64,000 nucleotides of DNA from Desulfobulbaceae bacterium (GTDB lineage: Bacteria > Desulfobacterota > Desulfobulbia > Desulfobulbales > SURF-16). Positions 26,623 through 35,576 of this stretch are shown here, one piece after another. The position numbers and the translations under genes were made by a program. Location: contig JALNXE010000010.1 of assembly GCA_023230525.1 (NCBI GenBank), forward strand, positions 1 through 64,000, given 5' to 3'. Every line of letters begins with the position of its first letter. The first letter of the stretch is position 1. The notes under the pieces are model-generated. The model did no database searches, had not been told where the DNA came from, and saw nothing but the letters and a program-made list of their open reading frames with translations.

Positions 26623-26916
26623 ATGCAAACCGAACACATTGAATCCATTGCCGGACTGCTGAAAACCATGTCCCATCCCATCAGGCTGAAAATTCTCTGC
26701 CTGCTGCAGGACCGGGAGATGACGGTTGGGGATCTCCGCGAAGAGGTCAAGACAACCAATGCCAATGTTTCACAGCATCTGTCCATCTTGCGCAACCAGG
26801 GGATCATTTCCTTCCGCAAAGATGCGAATTTTATTTATAACCGCATTAAGGATCCCCGGATTCTGCAGCTGATGCAAACCCTGCGCAAACTTTTCTGCGC
26901 TGAAAACATCGGTTAG
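26623..26916 (+). CDS. ArsR-family transcriptional regulator
   Basis: A 97-residue winged-helix repressor-type protein (LLKTMSHPIRLKILCLLQDREMTVGDL, then the recognition helix NANVSQHLSILRNQGII and wing FRKDANFIYNRI). The CVCD metal motif of ArsR/SmtB sensors is absent and the only cysteines (Cys27, Cys92) do not form a known site. It may sense redox state or another signal. The downstream LolA-like gene, 320 bases away on the same strand, is a possible target but the gap is large. The 26543-26622 leader is AT-rich. Confidence 0.9.
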   Translation: MQTEHIESIAGLLKTMSHPIRLKILCLLQDREMTVGDLREEVKTTNANVSQHLSILRNQGIISFRKDANFIYNRIKDPRILQLMQTLRKLFCAENIG

Positions 26917-27236
26917 CGCCCAACCGGTACCCCTTTCAACTTTCAGCGGGCGCGGTGTAAGCATATCAATTCCAAATCGCAGTTCCGGAGCTTTTCGATG
27001 ATAATCGGCAGCCGCTTAATACAATTTTCCATTTACCATCCCAAATTTCTCGCGCCCCTCAGGCCGCTCATCACCTTGGAGCCCGGCTCCCTCCCGGCCA
27101 AGGCGCCGGGGGACACCGAAGTTTTTTTTGCCCTTGCCGGCCCCCCCCTGATGCCCTATATAACCCAGGGTGGTTTTCTTGCCTGGCAGAATTTTTTTTA
27201 ATGAATAACGTCCAATAAATAAACAGAGGTATGCAA
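26917..27236. other. Intergenic stretch before the LolA-like gene
   Basis: No supported gene. A 67-codon frame at 26998-27201 lacks family features and has no ribosome binding site. A GC-rich hairpin (CCCGGC at 27093-27098 with GCCGGG at 27105-27110) precedes a T-run at 27122-27129, but 11 bases separate them, so it is a poor terminator. It is followed by an AT-rich leader. Confidence 0.4.
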
Positions 27237-28031
27237 ATGATGAAAAAAACCTTCCCCCTTCTTTCCCTGGCAACCGTTTTTCTCTCCACCGTCACATGCG
27301 CGGCAGCGGCCCCCAGTGTTGAGGAGATTGTCGACAAGGCCAACCATGCGGCCTATTATGCCGGCAAAGACAGTAAAGCCCTGGCCAACATGACCATTAC
27401 CGACTCCCAGGGACGAACCGGAAACAGGGAATACGTCATTCTGCGGCGGGATGATCAGAATGGCGGCAATCAAAAGTTCTTCATCTTCTTGCGAAAACCC
27501 GCCGATATCCGCAAAACCGTCTTGCTGGTCCATAAGTATACCGACAAGGATGATGCCCGCTGGATATATCTGCCCGATCTTGACCTGGTGAAGCAGATTG
27601 CCGCCTCGGACAAACGGACCAGCTTCATGGGCTCCCATTTCTTTTATGAAGATGTCTCGGGCCGCGGCATTAACCAAGACAAACATGAACTGCTGGAGGA
27701 CGGGGAAAAATTTTATGTGCTGAAGAACATCCCCAAGGATCCCGTTTCAGTGGAATTTTCCTCCTACCGGGTGTGGATTGATAAAAAGACCTTTCTGCCC
27801 ATGAAGGCCGAATACGCCAATAAGGCTGACAAGCCATACCGGGTCGTTGAGGCATTGGCCGTGGAGGATATCCAGGGTCATCCCACCGTGACCAAGTCCA
27901 GGGTACAGGACCTTACCCGCGGGGGTGAGACAGTGACGGATTTTTCCAATATCACCTATGACCTCGGCCTTGAGGAATCCATCTTTAACCAAAGCGACCT
28001 GCGCAAGCCGCCGCGGGAAGTGTACAGATAG
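27237..28031 (+). CDS. LolA-like outer membrane lipoprotein-sorting family protein
   Basis: A 264-residue exported protein with a signal peptide (about residues 1-23, ending CAAA) and a LolA/LolB-like beta-fold (COG2834 type). Characteristic segments are DSQGRTGNREYVILRR, RKTVLLVHKYTDKDDARWIYLP, FMGSHFFYEDVSGR and the terminal YDLGLEESIFNQSDLRKPP. Relatives are often paired with RND/MMPL exporters, but none is present here; instead a 70-residue membrane protein follows. The start at 27237 is chosen because GAGG at 27226-27229 gives seven-base spacing; the ATG at 27231 is too close, and 27240 is also possible. Confidence 0.8.
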   Translation: MMKKTFPLLSLATVFLSTVTCAAAAPSVEEIVDKANHAAYYAGKDSKALANMTITDSQGRTGNREYVILRRDDQNGGNQKFFIFLRKPADIRKTVLLVHKYTDKDDARWIYLPDLDLVKQIAASDKRTSFMGSHFFYEDVSGRGINQDKHELLEDGEKFYVLKNIPKDPVSVEFSSYRVWIDKKTFLPMKAEYANKADKPYRVVEALAVEDIQGHPTVTKSRVQDLTRGGETVTDFSNITYDLGLEESIFNQSDLRKPPREVYR

Positions 28032-28080
28032 TGTTACCGGGGAACGTGGTGCGCAAAAGCGATAAAACAAGGAGAACATC

Positions 28081-28293
28081 ATGATTGTCACGGACTGGAT
28101 TCATGTGATTGCCGGTTTTTTCATCCTGCTGAGTCTTGCCCTGGGAGTGGAGGCCAGCCCCATTTTCCTGAGCAAATACTGGCTCTGGTTCACCGCCTTT
28201 GTCGGCGCCAATCTCTTCCAGTTCGGCTTTTCAAAGTTCTGTCCCCTTGGCATGATCTTAAAGGCCTTTGGGGTGCCGGAGAAAAGAAATTAA
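28081..28293 (+). CDS. YgaP-type transmembrane domain protein (DUF2892)
   Basis: A 70-residue membrane protein with two helices (about residues 4-22 and 31-50). The sequence NLFQFGFSKFCPLGMILKAFG is the characteristic tail of the DUF2892 domain found at the C-terminus of the YgaP rhodanese. Here the domain stands alone with no rhodanese. An AAGGAGAAC ribosome binding site precedes the ATG. It follows the LolA-like gene by 49 bases and converges on bioD. A short GAGGC/GCCTC hairpin lies between the two convergent genes. Confidence 0.82.
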   Translation: MIVTDWIHVIAGFFILLSLALGVEASPIFLSKYWLWFTAFVGANLFQFGFSKFCPLGMILKAFGVPEKRN

Positions 28294-28328
28294 AAACAAA
28301 GAATACCGAGGCAGATGAGCCGCCTCTC

Positions 28329-29060
28329 TTACTTTGGCTGGGCCTCGGTCAAAAAGCGAAATTTCCGCCAGATCGCCTGGCCGGCCGGCTGAAAGGCTTT
28401 TTGCAACCGGGCATAATCGGCAAAGCGCGGCAGACGGCCGAAAACTTCCACCCCGGCCAGGTCCGCGATGGTCCGCATATTATCGGCGATCAACGGATCA
28501 TCCGCCGCCATCCCCTCCTGTTCATCGGAAAAAACCACGCCGAGCAGGGGGATCTTTCTTTGCCGCAGGGCGGCAATGGTCAACAGGGTATGATTGATGG
28601 TGCCCAGGCCGCTATGGGCCACGATGATTACCGGCAGCCGCAGCCCGGCGAGAAAATCCGCCAGCAGCAGATCACGGCGCAGCGGCACTAGAACGCCCCC
28701 GACCCCCTCCACCACCAGCACCTCATGTTCGCCTGCGCTGCGGGCAAATGCCTGTTGTATTTTTTGGGGATCAACCTCCCTGCCCTCCTGTTCCGCGGCC
28801 AGGTGCGGGGATGCCGGCAGGAGGAAACGGTACACCACCAGGCTGTCAAGCCGGCCCCGGTCAAACCCCATATGGTTCTTTTCCAGGCAATAGAGGAGAT
28901 CCTCGGGCATCTCGCCGCCGGTGCTGACCCATTTCTGGTACCCGGCCTTGATCCCCTGTTGACGCAGAAAGCCGATCAGCAGGGAGCTGACCACGGTTTT
29001 CCCCACCCCGGTGCCGGTTGCCGTGATAAAAACGGCATTGGTTGGCATGGGCTGCTTCAT
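28329..29060 (-). CDS. bioD: ATP-dependent dethiobiotin synthetase
   Basis: Closes the ureido ring of dethiobiotin from DAPA, CO2 and ATP. The 243-residue protein starts at 29060, where its ATG overlaps the bioC stop (ATGA); a longer upstream frame is only bioC sequence read out of frame. The P-loop TGTGVGKT (residues 15-22, Lys21) is the BioD form, followed by VVEGVGGVLVPL and IIVAHSGLGTINHTLLT. ATG at 29048 is an alternative start. It is the last gene of bioH-like/bioC/bioD, which itself follows the polysaccharide operon on the same strand. Confidence 0.92.
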   Translation of the reverse strand: MKQPMPTNAVFITATGTGVGKTVVSSLLIGFLRQQGIKAGYQKWVSTGGEMPEDLLYCLEKNHMGFDRGRLDSLVVYRFLLPASPHLAAEQEGREVDPQKIQQAFARSAGEHEVLVVEGVGGVLVPLRRDLLLADFLAGLRLPVIIVAHSGLGTINHTLLTIAALRQRKIPLLGVVFSDEQEGMAADDPLIADNMRTIADLAGVEVFGRLPRFADYARLQKAFQPAGQAIWRKFRFLTEAQPK

Positions 29061-29854
29061 CCCTTTTGCTCCTCGCCGGGGCTGGATGCGATGACAAAAA
29101 AAACCTGATAGGACAATGAAAAATCTCCATGGCCGCGGAACCACTCCTCCAGCCTCTGCAATCTGCCTCTGGTCAACCGCGGCAGTGAGGGATGATAGCC
29201 GCCGGTGCCGGTCCCTCTGATGTGGCGGAAAAGGTCATGCAGGGACAGATACGTTCGCCGGTAAACCGTTTCGGTTATTTCCACCCGATGAAAGCAGGCA
29301 TGGGCCATCTGCAGGATTTTTTCCCGGTCCGGAAATTGGGCGGCCGGTAATCTCGGGGACTCAGCAAAGACCTCGGCAAGCGCTGCTGCCAGTTCATGCA
29401 GGGTCAACGGGCCAAAGAGAGAGGCGAGGAAAATGCCGCCCGGCGCAAGGCCACGCGCCACATGGGCAAAGGCCAGGTCCGGATCATCAAACCACTGCAT
29501 GGTGGCATTGCTGGTGATCAGCTCAAATTGTTGCCTGTTTTCGGCCAGATACTGCTCCCCGTCCGCGCAGAGCAAGGAAACGTTATGGTTCCGGCATTTT
29601 TTCCCGGCCTGTTTGACCATGGCCTCGGCGAAATCCAGGGCGGTAAGCCTGGCTTGGGGGAAACGGGCCGCAAGCTGTGCCGTATAATTGCCGGTGCCGC
29701 AGCCGATCTCCAGGATCTGCGCCGCGGAAAAAGGCTCCGGCAGGTTTGTGAGAAGCCTGGCCGCACTTTCTTTCTGCACCAGGGCATACTCGTCATAGGT
29801 AGCAGCGGCCTTGGCAAACCGCCGGCAAATCTCCCTTTTTCTCTCCTCAGCCAT
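29057..29854 (-). CDS. bioC: Malonyl-ACP O-methyltransferase
   Basis: Methylates malonyl-ACP so that fatty acid synthesis can build the pimeloyl chain of biotin. The 265-residue class I methyltransferase has motif I ILEIGCGTGNYTAQL (around residues 47-60), TALDFAEAMV, and the ITSNATMQWFDD segment typical of BioC. The start at 29854 gives MAEERKREICRRF; the longer frame upstream reads into the hydrolase gene in another frame. It overlaps the hydrolase stop by eight bases and bioD by four, indicating translational coupling. Confidence 0.92.
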   Translation of the reverse strand: MAEERKREICRRFAKAAATYDEYALVQKESAARLLTNLPEPFSAAQILEIGCGTGNYTAQLAARFPQARLTALDFAEAMVKQAGKKCRNHNVSLLCADGEQYLAENRQQFELITSNATMQWFDDPDLAFAHVARGLAPGGIFLASLFGPLTLHELAAALAEVFAESPRLPAAQFPDREKILQMAHACFHRVEITETVYRRTYLSLHDLFRHIRGTGTGGYHPSLPRLTRGRLQRLEEWFRGHGDFSLSYQVFFVIASSPGEEQKG

Positions 29855-30527
29855 TCTGCAGTTTCCCGTAGCGGTCAAGCAGCACCATGTGCCCGGCATT
29901 GGCCAAGACCTCACTGCTGGCTGCACCGGAAAGCCGAGGTCTTTCCCCTGCCGGCGCCACCACATCCTTGCGGCCATGGATGATATGGACAGCCACCCCG
30001 TCGGGCACCCTGGCAGGGAAAACATAATTCTGCAGATAATCCAGTCCCGCCGCCAGTATCCCCCTGTCCAGCTTGCGCAGATAATCATCCTGCAGCTCGC
30101 GGACAAAAACCTGATAAGGCCTCTTGTACCCTAAAAAACATTTACGGTAAAAGTCCCGCATATATCCCGGCAAATCAGCAGCGATTGCCGTGCGCGTCTT
30201 GGCAATTTCCTGCGGCGGCCAGCTGCTGCGCATGGCAACCAGATCAAGCCGCCCCGTCTGGTGGGTATGGGCGAGACAGAAGTCCAGCCCCAGCTGAGCC
30301 CCCATGGACCAGCCCACAACGGCAATTTCAGCTATGCCCCTGCTCTGCAGAAATATCGACAGGTCAACGCTGAAACCGGCGGGATCGATGAAGGAGTCGG
30401 GCAGAATAAGGCACCTGCCGGGAAATAACTGATACAGCTCAATCAGACGGGCGTCAAACCCCCAGCCAGGCAGGAAAAGCAGGGGCATATCCCCTGGATG
30501 CGTTGCCGAAGAAAGAGAAAAGGACAT
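29847..30527 (-). CDS. BioH-like alpha/beta hydrolase
   Basis: Probable pimeloyl-ACP methyl ester esterase that ends the BioC pathway. The 226-residue alpha/beta hydrolase has a nucleophile elbow GWSMG (Ser74), with Asp188 (HGRKDVV) and His213 (NAGHMVLL) completing a triad, and an oxyanion segment FLPGWGFD. Overlap with bioC and its position before bioC-bioD support the biotin role. Several unrelated esterases (BioH, BioG, BioK, BioV) fill this step; the residues seen are BioH/BioG-like, and the exact type is not resolved. It begins 15 bases after the ExeA-like ATPase, so it shares that operon. Confidence 0.82.
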   Translation of the reverse strand: MSFSLSSATHPGDMPLLFLPGWGFDARLIELYQLFPGRCLILPDSFIDPAGFSVDLSIFLQSRGIAEIAVVGWSMGAQLGLDFCLAHTHQTGRLDLVAMRSSWPPQEIAKTRTAIAADLPGYMRDFYRKCFLGYKRPYQVFVRELQDDYLRKLDRGILAAGLDYLQNYVFPARVPDGVAVHIIHGRKDVVAPAGERPRLSGAASSEVLANAGHMVLLDRYGKLQNG

Positions 30528-30542
30528 GCAAGGTAACTGCTC

Positions 30543-31745
30543 CTAAAAACGAAAGGAGAACCAGGAGGGCTTTTTGGGCTTTTTACGGGCTGCGGACGCC
30601 ATTTCATCATGGGCCGCATCAGCGCCTGGGGCTGCCGACAAGCTGTCGCTCCCTTCCAGCCACTTCAGCCGCTCCTTGATCCGGCCGTACTCAAGCAGCA
30701 ATTTTTCGCTTTTTTTGCGCTCCTGCTCCAGCTGCGCGGTAAGCTGCCGGACGATTTCATCCTTAAATCCCCCGGCGTGCTTTTCCAGCTCATCCTGCTG
30801 CATGGTGAGCTGAAAACGAAGTTCCTGCACCTGCTTCTCCACAGTGTTCAGCCGCTGGAGCAGTTCGGCAGCAAATCCGGCCCCGGCAAGCTCACCCTGG
30901 CCCGGCAGAGACGCAGCAGCCACGGGAGCTTCCGTGCCCCAGGCGAAATCGCCTTTATCTTCAAGGACCTGCAGCACAATATCCTTATCAATTTTCGGCA
31001 GCTCGTCGGCAAAACCATAGACCAGGGCCGAATCGCAAAGCAGATTGATGGAGCGCGGCGTACCGTTTGAAGCGCGGTAAATTTCATCAACGGCTTCAGG
31101 GGTGAACAGCTCAGGATGCCCGCCCACCTTCTCCAGCCGCGAGGCGATATAAACCCCGGTCTCCTCCCTGTTCAACGGCATCAGATGATAATTGACCGCG
31201 ATGCGCTGGGTAAGCTGGGCCAGACCGGGCCGTTTCAGCTTGGCCTTCAACTCCGGCTGGCCGACCAGCATGATCTGCAGCAGCAGGGTATCATCAGCCT
31301 GGAGGTTGGAGAGCATGCGCACCTCTTCCAGCACCTCATCCGACAGGTTCTGGGCCTCATCAATGATCAGCAGCACCCGGCTCCGCCTGGCATACTTCTG
31401 AATGAGAAACTGATAGATCCGGTCAAGGTTTCTGGCCTTGTCAGCCCCATCCGCTTCCAGTTCAAATTCCTGGAGAATCAGACTGAGCAGCTGGTTGGCG
31501 GAGACATTGGTGTTAAAGATCACCGCCACCTCGATTTCCGCCTCAATCTGATTAAGCATGTGGCGGATCAGGGTGGTCTTGCCGGTGCCGATTTCGCCGG
31601 TGAGCAGAATAAAGCCCATGCCCTCGCGGATGCCGTACTCCAGATAGGTCAGGGCGTGCTGGTGTTTGGCGCTGAGATAAAGAAAATGGGGATTGGGAAC
31701 AATATGGAACGGTTTTTCAGAAAGACCGTAAAACTTTTCATACAT
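30543..31745 (-). CDS. Exosortase/PEP-CTERM-associated ExeA-like AAA ATPase
   Basis: A 400-residue ATPase of the ExeA/GspA type that is regularly found in PEP-CTERM polysaccharide loci. The opening MYEKFYGLSEKPFHIVPNPHF is nearly invariant in this group. Walker A is GEIGTGKTT (residues 50-58) and Walker B is LLIIDEAQ, then arginine-finger region RIAVNYHLMPL. The last 130 residues contain a coiled-coil stretch (NTVEKQVQELRFQLTMQQDEL) and a basic tail. It probably energises or positions export components. It lies 89 bases after the kinase gene and 15 before the BioH-like gene. Confidence 0.88.
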   Translation of the reverse strand: MYEKFYGLSEKPFHIVPNPHFLYLSAKHQHALTYLEYGIREGMGFILLTGEIGTGKTTLIRHMLNQIEAEIEVAVIFNTNVSANQLLSLILQEFELEADGADKARNLDRIYQFLIQKYARRSRVLLIIDEAQNLSDEVLEEVRMLSNLQADDTLLLQIMLVGQPELKAKLKRPGLAQLTQRIAVNYHLMPLNREETGVYIASRLEKVGGHPELFTPEAVDEIYRASNGTPRSINLLCDSALVYGFADELPKIDKDIVLQVLEDKGDFAWGTEAPVAAASLPGQGELAGAGFAAELLQRLNTVEKQVQELRFQLTMQQDELEKHAGGFKDEIVRQLTAQLEQERKKSEKLLLEYGRIKERLKWLEGSDSLSAAPGADAAHDEMASAARKKPKKPSWFSFRF

Positions 31746-31834
31746 AGGCGGTAGCGGCTGGGCCGAAAATTAAGGATGAATAAGAGGGAGCGGCGGCAGT
31801 AACTCGCCAGCCTAACTGCCGGAAAATACAACAA

Positions 31835-32782
31835 CTACAACCCGGTACGATCATTGAGTACAAAGCCGAGGAATTTTTCCCGGGGCATGAGTTCAACCGC
31901 CTTTTTGACATCAGCAAGGGAGGTAACCCCCTTTTCCACCACCATGATTATGCCGTCCACCAGCGGGGCAAAAACCATGGCATCGGCCCCGTCGAGAACT
32001 GCCGGGACATCGAGGATGACATAGCGGTCAGTGTAACGGTTTTTCATTTCCGCCAGCAACCCCTTCATCTTTGGCGAGCCAAGCAGTTCCGTGCTGTCCG
32101 ATACGGTCCGCCCCCCGGAAATAATCGTCAGTTTCTCGATTCCCGGCCAGATGATGAAGTCTTTTAAAGGCATGTCAAATTCCAGGTAATCAATCAGCCC
32201 CTTGTCGCTGGAAAATTCAAGATAACGGTGGATATCCTGTTTTTTCAGATCGCAGTCCACCAGCAGGACCGTCTGATAATATTCCCTGGCAAAGGTCAGG
32301 GCCAGATTGATGGCCGTCATCGTCTTCCCCTCTCCGGGTTTGACGCTGGTCACCATAATGGTGTTCATGCCCTGCTCTTTGGTGCGTTGCTGGATCTGGG
32401 CCCGCAACACCTTGAAGGCATCGATTTCCGGGGCATCAGAGGAAATACAGATGCAGCGATTTTTAATGAGCTTTTGCTGATCAAGCCGCACCGCCATGGA
32501 TTCCGAATAAACCGGGGCATGCCAGACACCTCCCTTCAGGGACGCAGCCGCCCGCTCGGACACGTTATCATCGCCGCCCAGCACTCCATCCATCTCTTCC
32601 AGTCCATCCGCCGGATTTTCCTGCCGTTCCTTATTTGCTTTATCAAGGGCTTTTCGTAGTTTCATATATTCATCTCGTAAGCCGACCCATCCAAGCTGGC
32701 CGGCATGAAAAATGTTACATCCGAGGTCTTTAGCCTCGCCAGACGACAATATTCTCTCCCGCAAGGACATGCGGCGCTGCAT
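31835..32782 (-). CDS. CpsD/BY-type kinase of the exopolysaccharide locus
   Basis: A 315-residue cytoplasmic P-loop kinase of the bacterial tyrosine-kinase (BY) type that partners a Wzz/GumC-like protein. Walker A is SVKPGEGKT (Lys153), Walker A' VLLVDCDLKK (175-181) and Walker B YVILDVPAV. The C-terminus stops at FLGFVLNDRTGL with no tyrosine cluster, which in classical BY-kinases is the autophosphorylation site. The N-terminal 110 residues form a charged linker specific to the exosortase-type family. It begins seven bases after the chain-length gene, consistent with a functional pair. Confidence 0.88.
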   Translation of the reverse strand: MQRRMSLRERILSSGEAKDLGCNIFHAGQLGWVGLRDEYMKLRKALDKANKERQENPADGLEEMDGVLGGDDNVSERAAASLKGGVWHAPVYSESMAVRLDQQKLIKNRCICISSDAPEIDAFKVLRAQIQQRTKEQGMNTIMVTSVKPGEGKTMTAINLALTFAREYYQTVLLVDCDLKKQDIHRYLEFSSDKGLIDYLEFDMPLKDFIIWPGIEKLTIISGGRTVSDSTELLGSPKMKGLLAEMKNRYTDRYVILDVPAVLDGADAMVFAPLVDGIIMVVEKGVTSLADVKKAVELMPREKFLGFVLNDRTGL

Positions 32783-32788
32783 GCGTCC

Positions 32789-34351
32789 TTACATCATTCG
32801 GCGCATCAGTTTGGCCCAGAAGACATTCAGATCCATGACGAGAAAATGAAAGGCCAGCACGGCAACCACCAGGATCCCGAGAACAAGCAGAACAACCCAT
32901 CTCCTGCGGTTCTTATGCTGCTGCATGTCTTCTGCGCAGCTGATCCGCGGAATGGAGGCCAGCACCGGGAAAGAGGTTTCACTGGCCAGGATTTCCGGCT
33001 TGCGGACTGATTGATCACTGAATTCCCGCAGGGCCGCCCAGGCAACCCCCGCACCCATACCAAGCACTATGCCGATGAGCAGAATGGCCAACCGGTTCGG
33101 TTTATCCGGCTTTTCCGGCAACCTTGCCGGATCGATCAGGGTAAAACGTTCACCTTTCTGATCCTTTTCCAGGCCATAGGCAACATTGGCCTCCATCAAT
33201 TTCTGGGACAGATCATCAAATTTCGCCTGCTTGTTCCGCCGTTCCGAAAGAAGGGCATTGTAAGTCTCCTCCACCCCGGGAGTTGCGTCAATCCATTTAT
33301 TGAGATTGTCCTCGTTTTTCTGCAGATCATCATCCTGCCGCTTCACTGATTTTATCTCGGCCTGCACACTGGCCAACTGGGAGGACAGGCTGATATAGGC
33401 CGGATTATCAGGCAATTTACCGGAATTATTCTTATCGTTAGAGGCGATCTTGCTGGTGAGTTTCCCAATTTCCTCTTTGGTTTTAATCACATCCGGGTAC
33501 TGGTCGGTAAAGCGTGTCTCAAGTCTGTTTAATTCGAGCTTGAGACTTTCCAGTCTCTTGAGATCCTCCATCTCCATTTTGGGGGAGAGATTGGCCAGAT
33601 CCGACATCAGGGCGCCTTCCCGTTCCTTTAAAGAACGAAGCTGTTCACTGAGTCTTTCCCTGGAGGTCTGGACATTATGCCGGCTCTGCAGGTTTACCTG
33701 CAGCACCTCCGGCAGCTCATTGATATGCTCCTGTTTGAATTGGGCAATTTTCTGCTCAATCTCATCCAGGCTCTTTTTGACCTTTTTCTGCTCATCCCCC
33801 AGAAAAGAGGTTGCCTCCATGGCCTGACGCTCACGGACCTGCAGATTTTCTTCCAGAAACAGCGAGGCGAGAATATTGGCAACCTTCTGCACCGTGGCAG
33901 GATTTTCCTTGGACTCATAGGACAGGGTAAAGGCGATGGTGGCCGTTGCGGGACGGCCGGTTTTCCGGTCAACGACCTCGGCGCTTATATAGTCAAGGCT
34001 GATATCCTCCCGCATCTTGTCGATGACCTCTTCCGTTGTCGCCTGTTGCCGCAAATCCTTATATAAATCGAGACGGGTGATGATTTCCAGCAGACAGCTG
34101 CTACTCATGATCCGCTGATGAATGGTCTGCAGGCGCTGCTCTGCGTAACTGGTCACCGTAGAGGTAACGAAATTGGCGGGAATTTCCTGCTCTTCAATCA
34201 GAATGGTGGAAACAGATTTATAAACCGGCGGCAGGATCAAGGCAACAGCCGCCGAAATCAGCATCACCATGACAGCGGGCAGAACCAGGCTCCACTTGCG
34301 CCGCTTCAGAACCGCCAGATAATCATTCGGCGACATTTCATGCTCTTCCAT
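32789..34351 (-). CDS. Wzz/GumC-type polysaccharide chain-length determinant
   Basis: A 520-residue inner-membrane polysaccharide co-polymerase. Two membrane helices (about residues 23-46 and 430-450) flank a large periplasmic coiled-coil domain (about 160-400). The N-terminal SPNDYLAVLKRRKWSLVLPAV is a Wzz domain start, and the Pro-rich PARLPEKPDKPNR segment precedes the second helix, as in the family. A third hydrophobic segment near residue 490 is extra. The ATG at 34351 is used because AAAGGAG precedes it; the ATG 15 bases upstream overlaps that ribosome binding site. The BY-type kinase gene follows at once. Confidence 0.9.
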   Translation of the reverse strand: MEEHEMSPNDYLAVLKRRKWSLVLPAVMVMLISAAVALILPPVYKSVSTILIEEQEIPANFVTSTVTSYAEQRLQTIHQRIMSSSCLLEIITRLDLYKDLRQQATTEEVIDKMREDISLDYISAEVVDRKTGRPATATIAFTLSYESKENPATVQKVANILASLFLEENLQVRERQAMEATSFLGDEQKKVKKSLDEIEQKIAQFKQEHINELPEVLQVNLQSRHNVQTSRERLSEQLRSLKEREGALMSDLANLSPKMEMEDLKRLESLKLELNRLETRFTDQYPDVIKTKEEIGKLTSKIASNDKNNSGKLPDNPAYISLSSQLASVQAEIKSVKRQDDDLQKNEDNLNKWIDATPGVEETYNALLSERRNKQAKFDDLSQKLMEANVAYGLEKDQKGERFTLIDPARLPEKPDKPNRLAILLIGIVLGMGAGVAWAALREFSDQSVRKPEILASETSFPVLASIPRISCAEDMQQHKNRRRWVVLLVLGILVVAVLAFHFLVMDLNVFWAKLMRRMM

Positions 34352-34418
34352 CTGCACTCCTTTCAACTCTATTCATATATAGCATCTAAAAAAATACCTG
34401 AACTAAAAAGTTTTCAGC

Positions 34419-35576
34419 CTATTCAACCACCGGGTATTGATAGGTTAATTTGATGAACACCAGGTTACGATGTTTTTCGTGATCTGCCTCCTGGTCCGTT
34501 ATCACCGAATAACGGTATGCCGCCTCACAGAAAATCTCCGGATTGAACTCATAACGCAATGAAGGCGTGAGACTCGTGGTCAGCTCATTGAGGTCGGTGG
34601 CAAACGCGGCGTCCCGGCTCGCCTTGTTCTGGTAACTGTCAATGCCCAGCCGGGCAGAAGACCTCTCGCCGATGCGGTGTTTGAGGGACAAAACCAGCCC
34701 GGTGCGCTCGGTGGCGCCGTCACGCCCGCTCGAACCGCTCACCTCATGAAAAATATTCATCTCCGCGGTGGTCAATTCCTCATTATAGGTCAGGGTGAAC
34801 TGTCCGCCCAGACCGCTATCGTATGAGGTTTCGGCTGTTCTCTTCTCGCTGCCCTCCGTATACCTGGGCCCGATATCAAAAACATAGCTTAATTTTTCGC
34901 TGAACTGCCGGCTGAAGCCGGCTGTCACGCTGTAATTATCCGCCTTGGAACTGTAAAAATCATAATGGCTATAGCGGCCATAGAGCCTGGCTGCGGTTGG
35001 TTTGGTAAAGTCAAGGCTATGCGTCAAGCCGACAAGAACATTCTGCCCGGTAAACTCATCCACCTCACTTGTTTCAAACTGATCGTCCAGGTAGGAATAG
35101 GAGCTGAAGAGCGAGGTTTTTTCCGAGGCCTGGTAATCGGCGGAAAAGGAGTAGTCCTGCCGCCTACGGACATCGGTGGTAAGGACATAGCCGGTGACAT
35201 CAAGATCACGATCCGACCGGGAATCCACCGAGTATCCCGCACCAGCAGACAGGTTTAAAAACGGATTCAGCTGGTAGCTGACACTGCCCTTGTAATACTC
35301 TTCGATAGCATTTAATTCGCTGTTATCCGCATAGGACAGGCCGTCGAGCCGGGTTATAAGTGCAGCCTTCAGCAATTCCGTCCTTTCCCGCACTTCCAGC
35401 CCCGCCGAGGCGGTGGTAATGAAATCATCCTGCTCGGCCTCATCGCTGAAGGATATGTTGTCATTATACTCCTCGCGGATGGCGGCATTGGGTATGACTC
35501 GGAAATCATCAGCCATGGCCTGCCGGGCGGGCAGAACGAATAGGGAAATCAAGGCCAGAACGGCAAGTCTGCTCAT
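34419..35576 (-). CDS. Outer-membrane beta-barrel of the exopolysaccharide locus
   Basis: A 385-residue exported protein with a signal peptide (ending QAMA) and a continuous series of amphipathic strands with aromatic residues at turns (YSHYDFYSSKADNYSVTAGFSRQF, LTPSLRYEFNPEIFCEAAYRYSV). This resembles the surface-polysaccharide barrel found next to wza/wzz in PEP-CTERM systems. It starts with FRVIPNAAIREEYNDNISFS, a typical entry of that group. It probably forms or supports the outer-membrane exit path. Its start overlaps the stop of the export protein by four bases. Confidence 0.8.
   Translation of the reverse strand: MSRLAVLALISLFVLPARQAMADDFRVIPNAAIREEYNDNISFSDEAEQDDFITTASAGLEVRERTELLKAALITRLDGLSYADNSELNAIEEYYKGSVSYQLNPFLNLSAGAGYSVDSRSDRDLDVTGYVLTTDVRRRQDYSFSADYQASEKTSLFSSYSYLDDQFETSEVDEFTGQNVLVGLTHSLDFTKPTAARLYGRYSHYDFYSSKADNYSVTAGFSRQFSEKLSYVFDIGPRYTEGSEKRTAETSYDSGLGGQFTLTYNEELTTAEMNIFHEVSGSSGRDGATERTGLVLSLKHRIGERSSARLGIDSYQNKASRDAAFATDLNELTTSLTPSLRYEFNPEIFCEAAYRYSVITDQEADHEKHRNLVFIKLTYQYPVVE

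Noticed and set aside
26998..27201. 67-codon frame before the LolA-like gene
   Set aside because: No ribosome binding site, no family features and Pro-rich low-quality composition.
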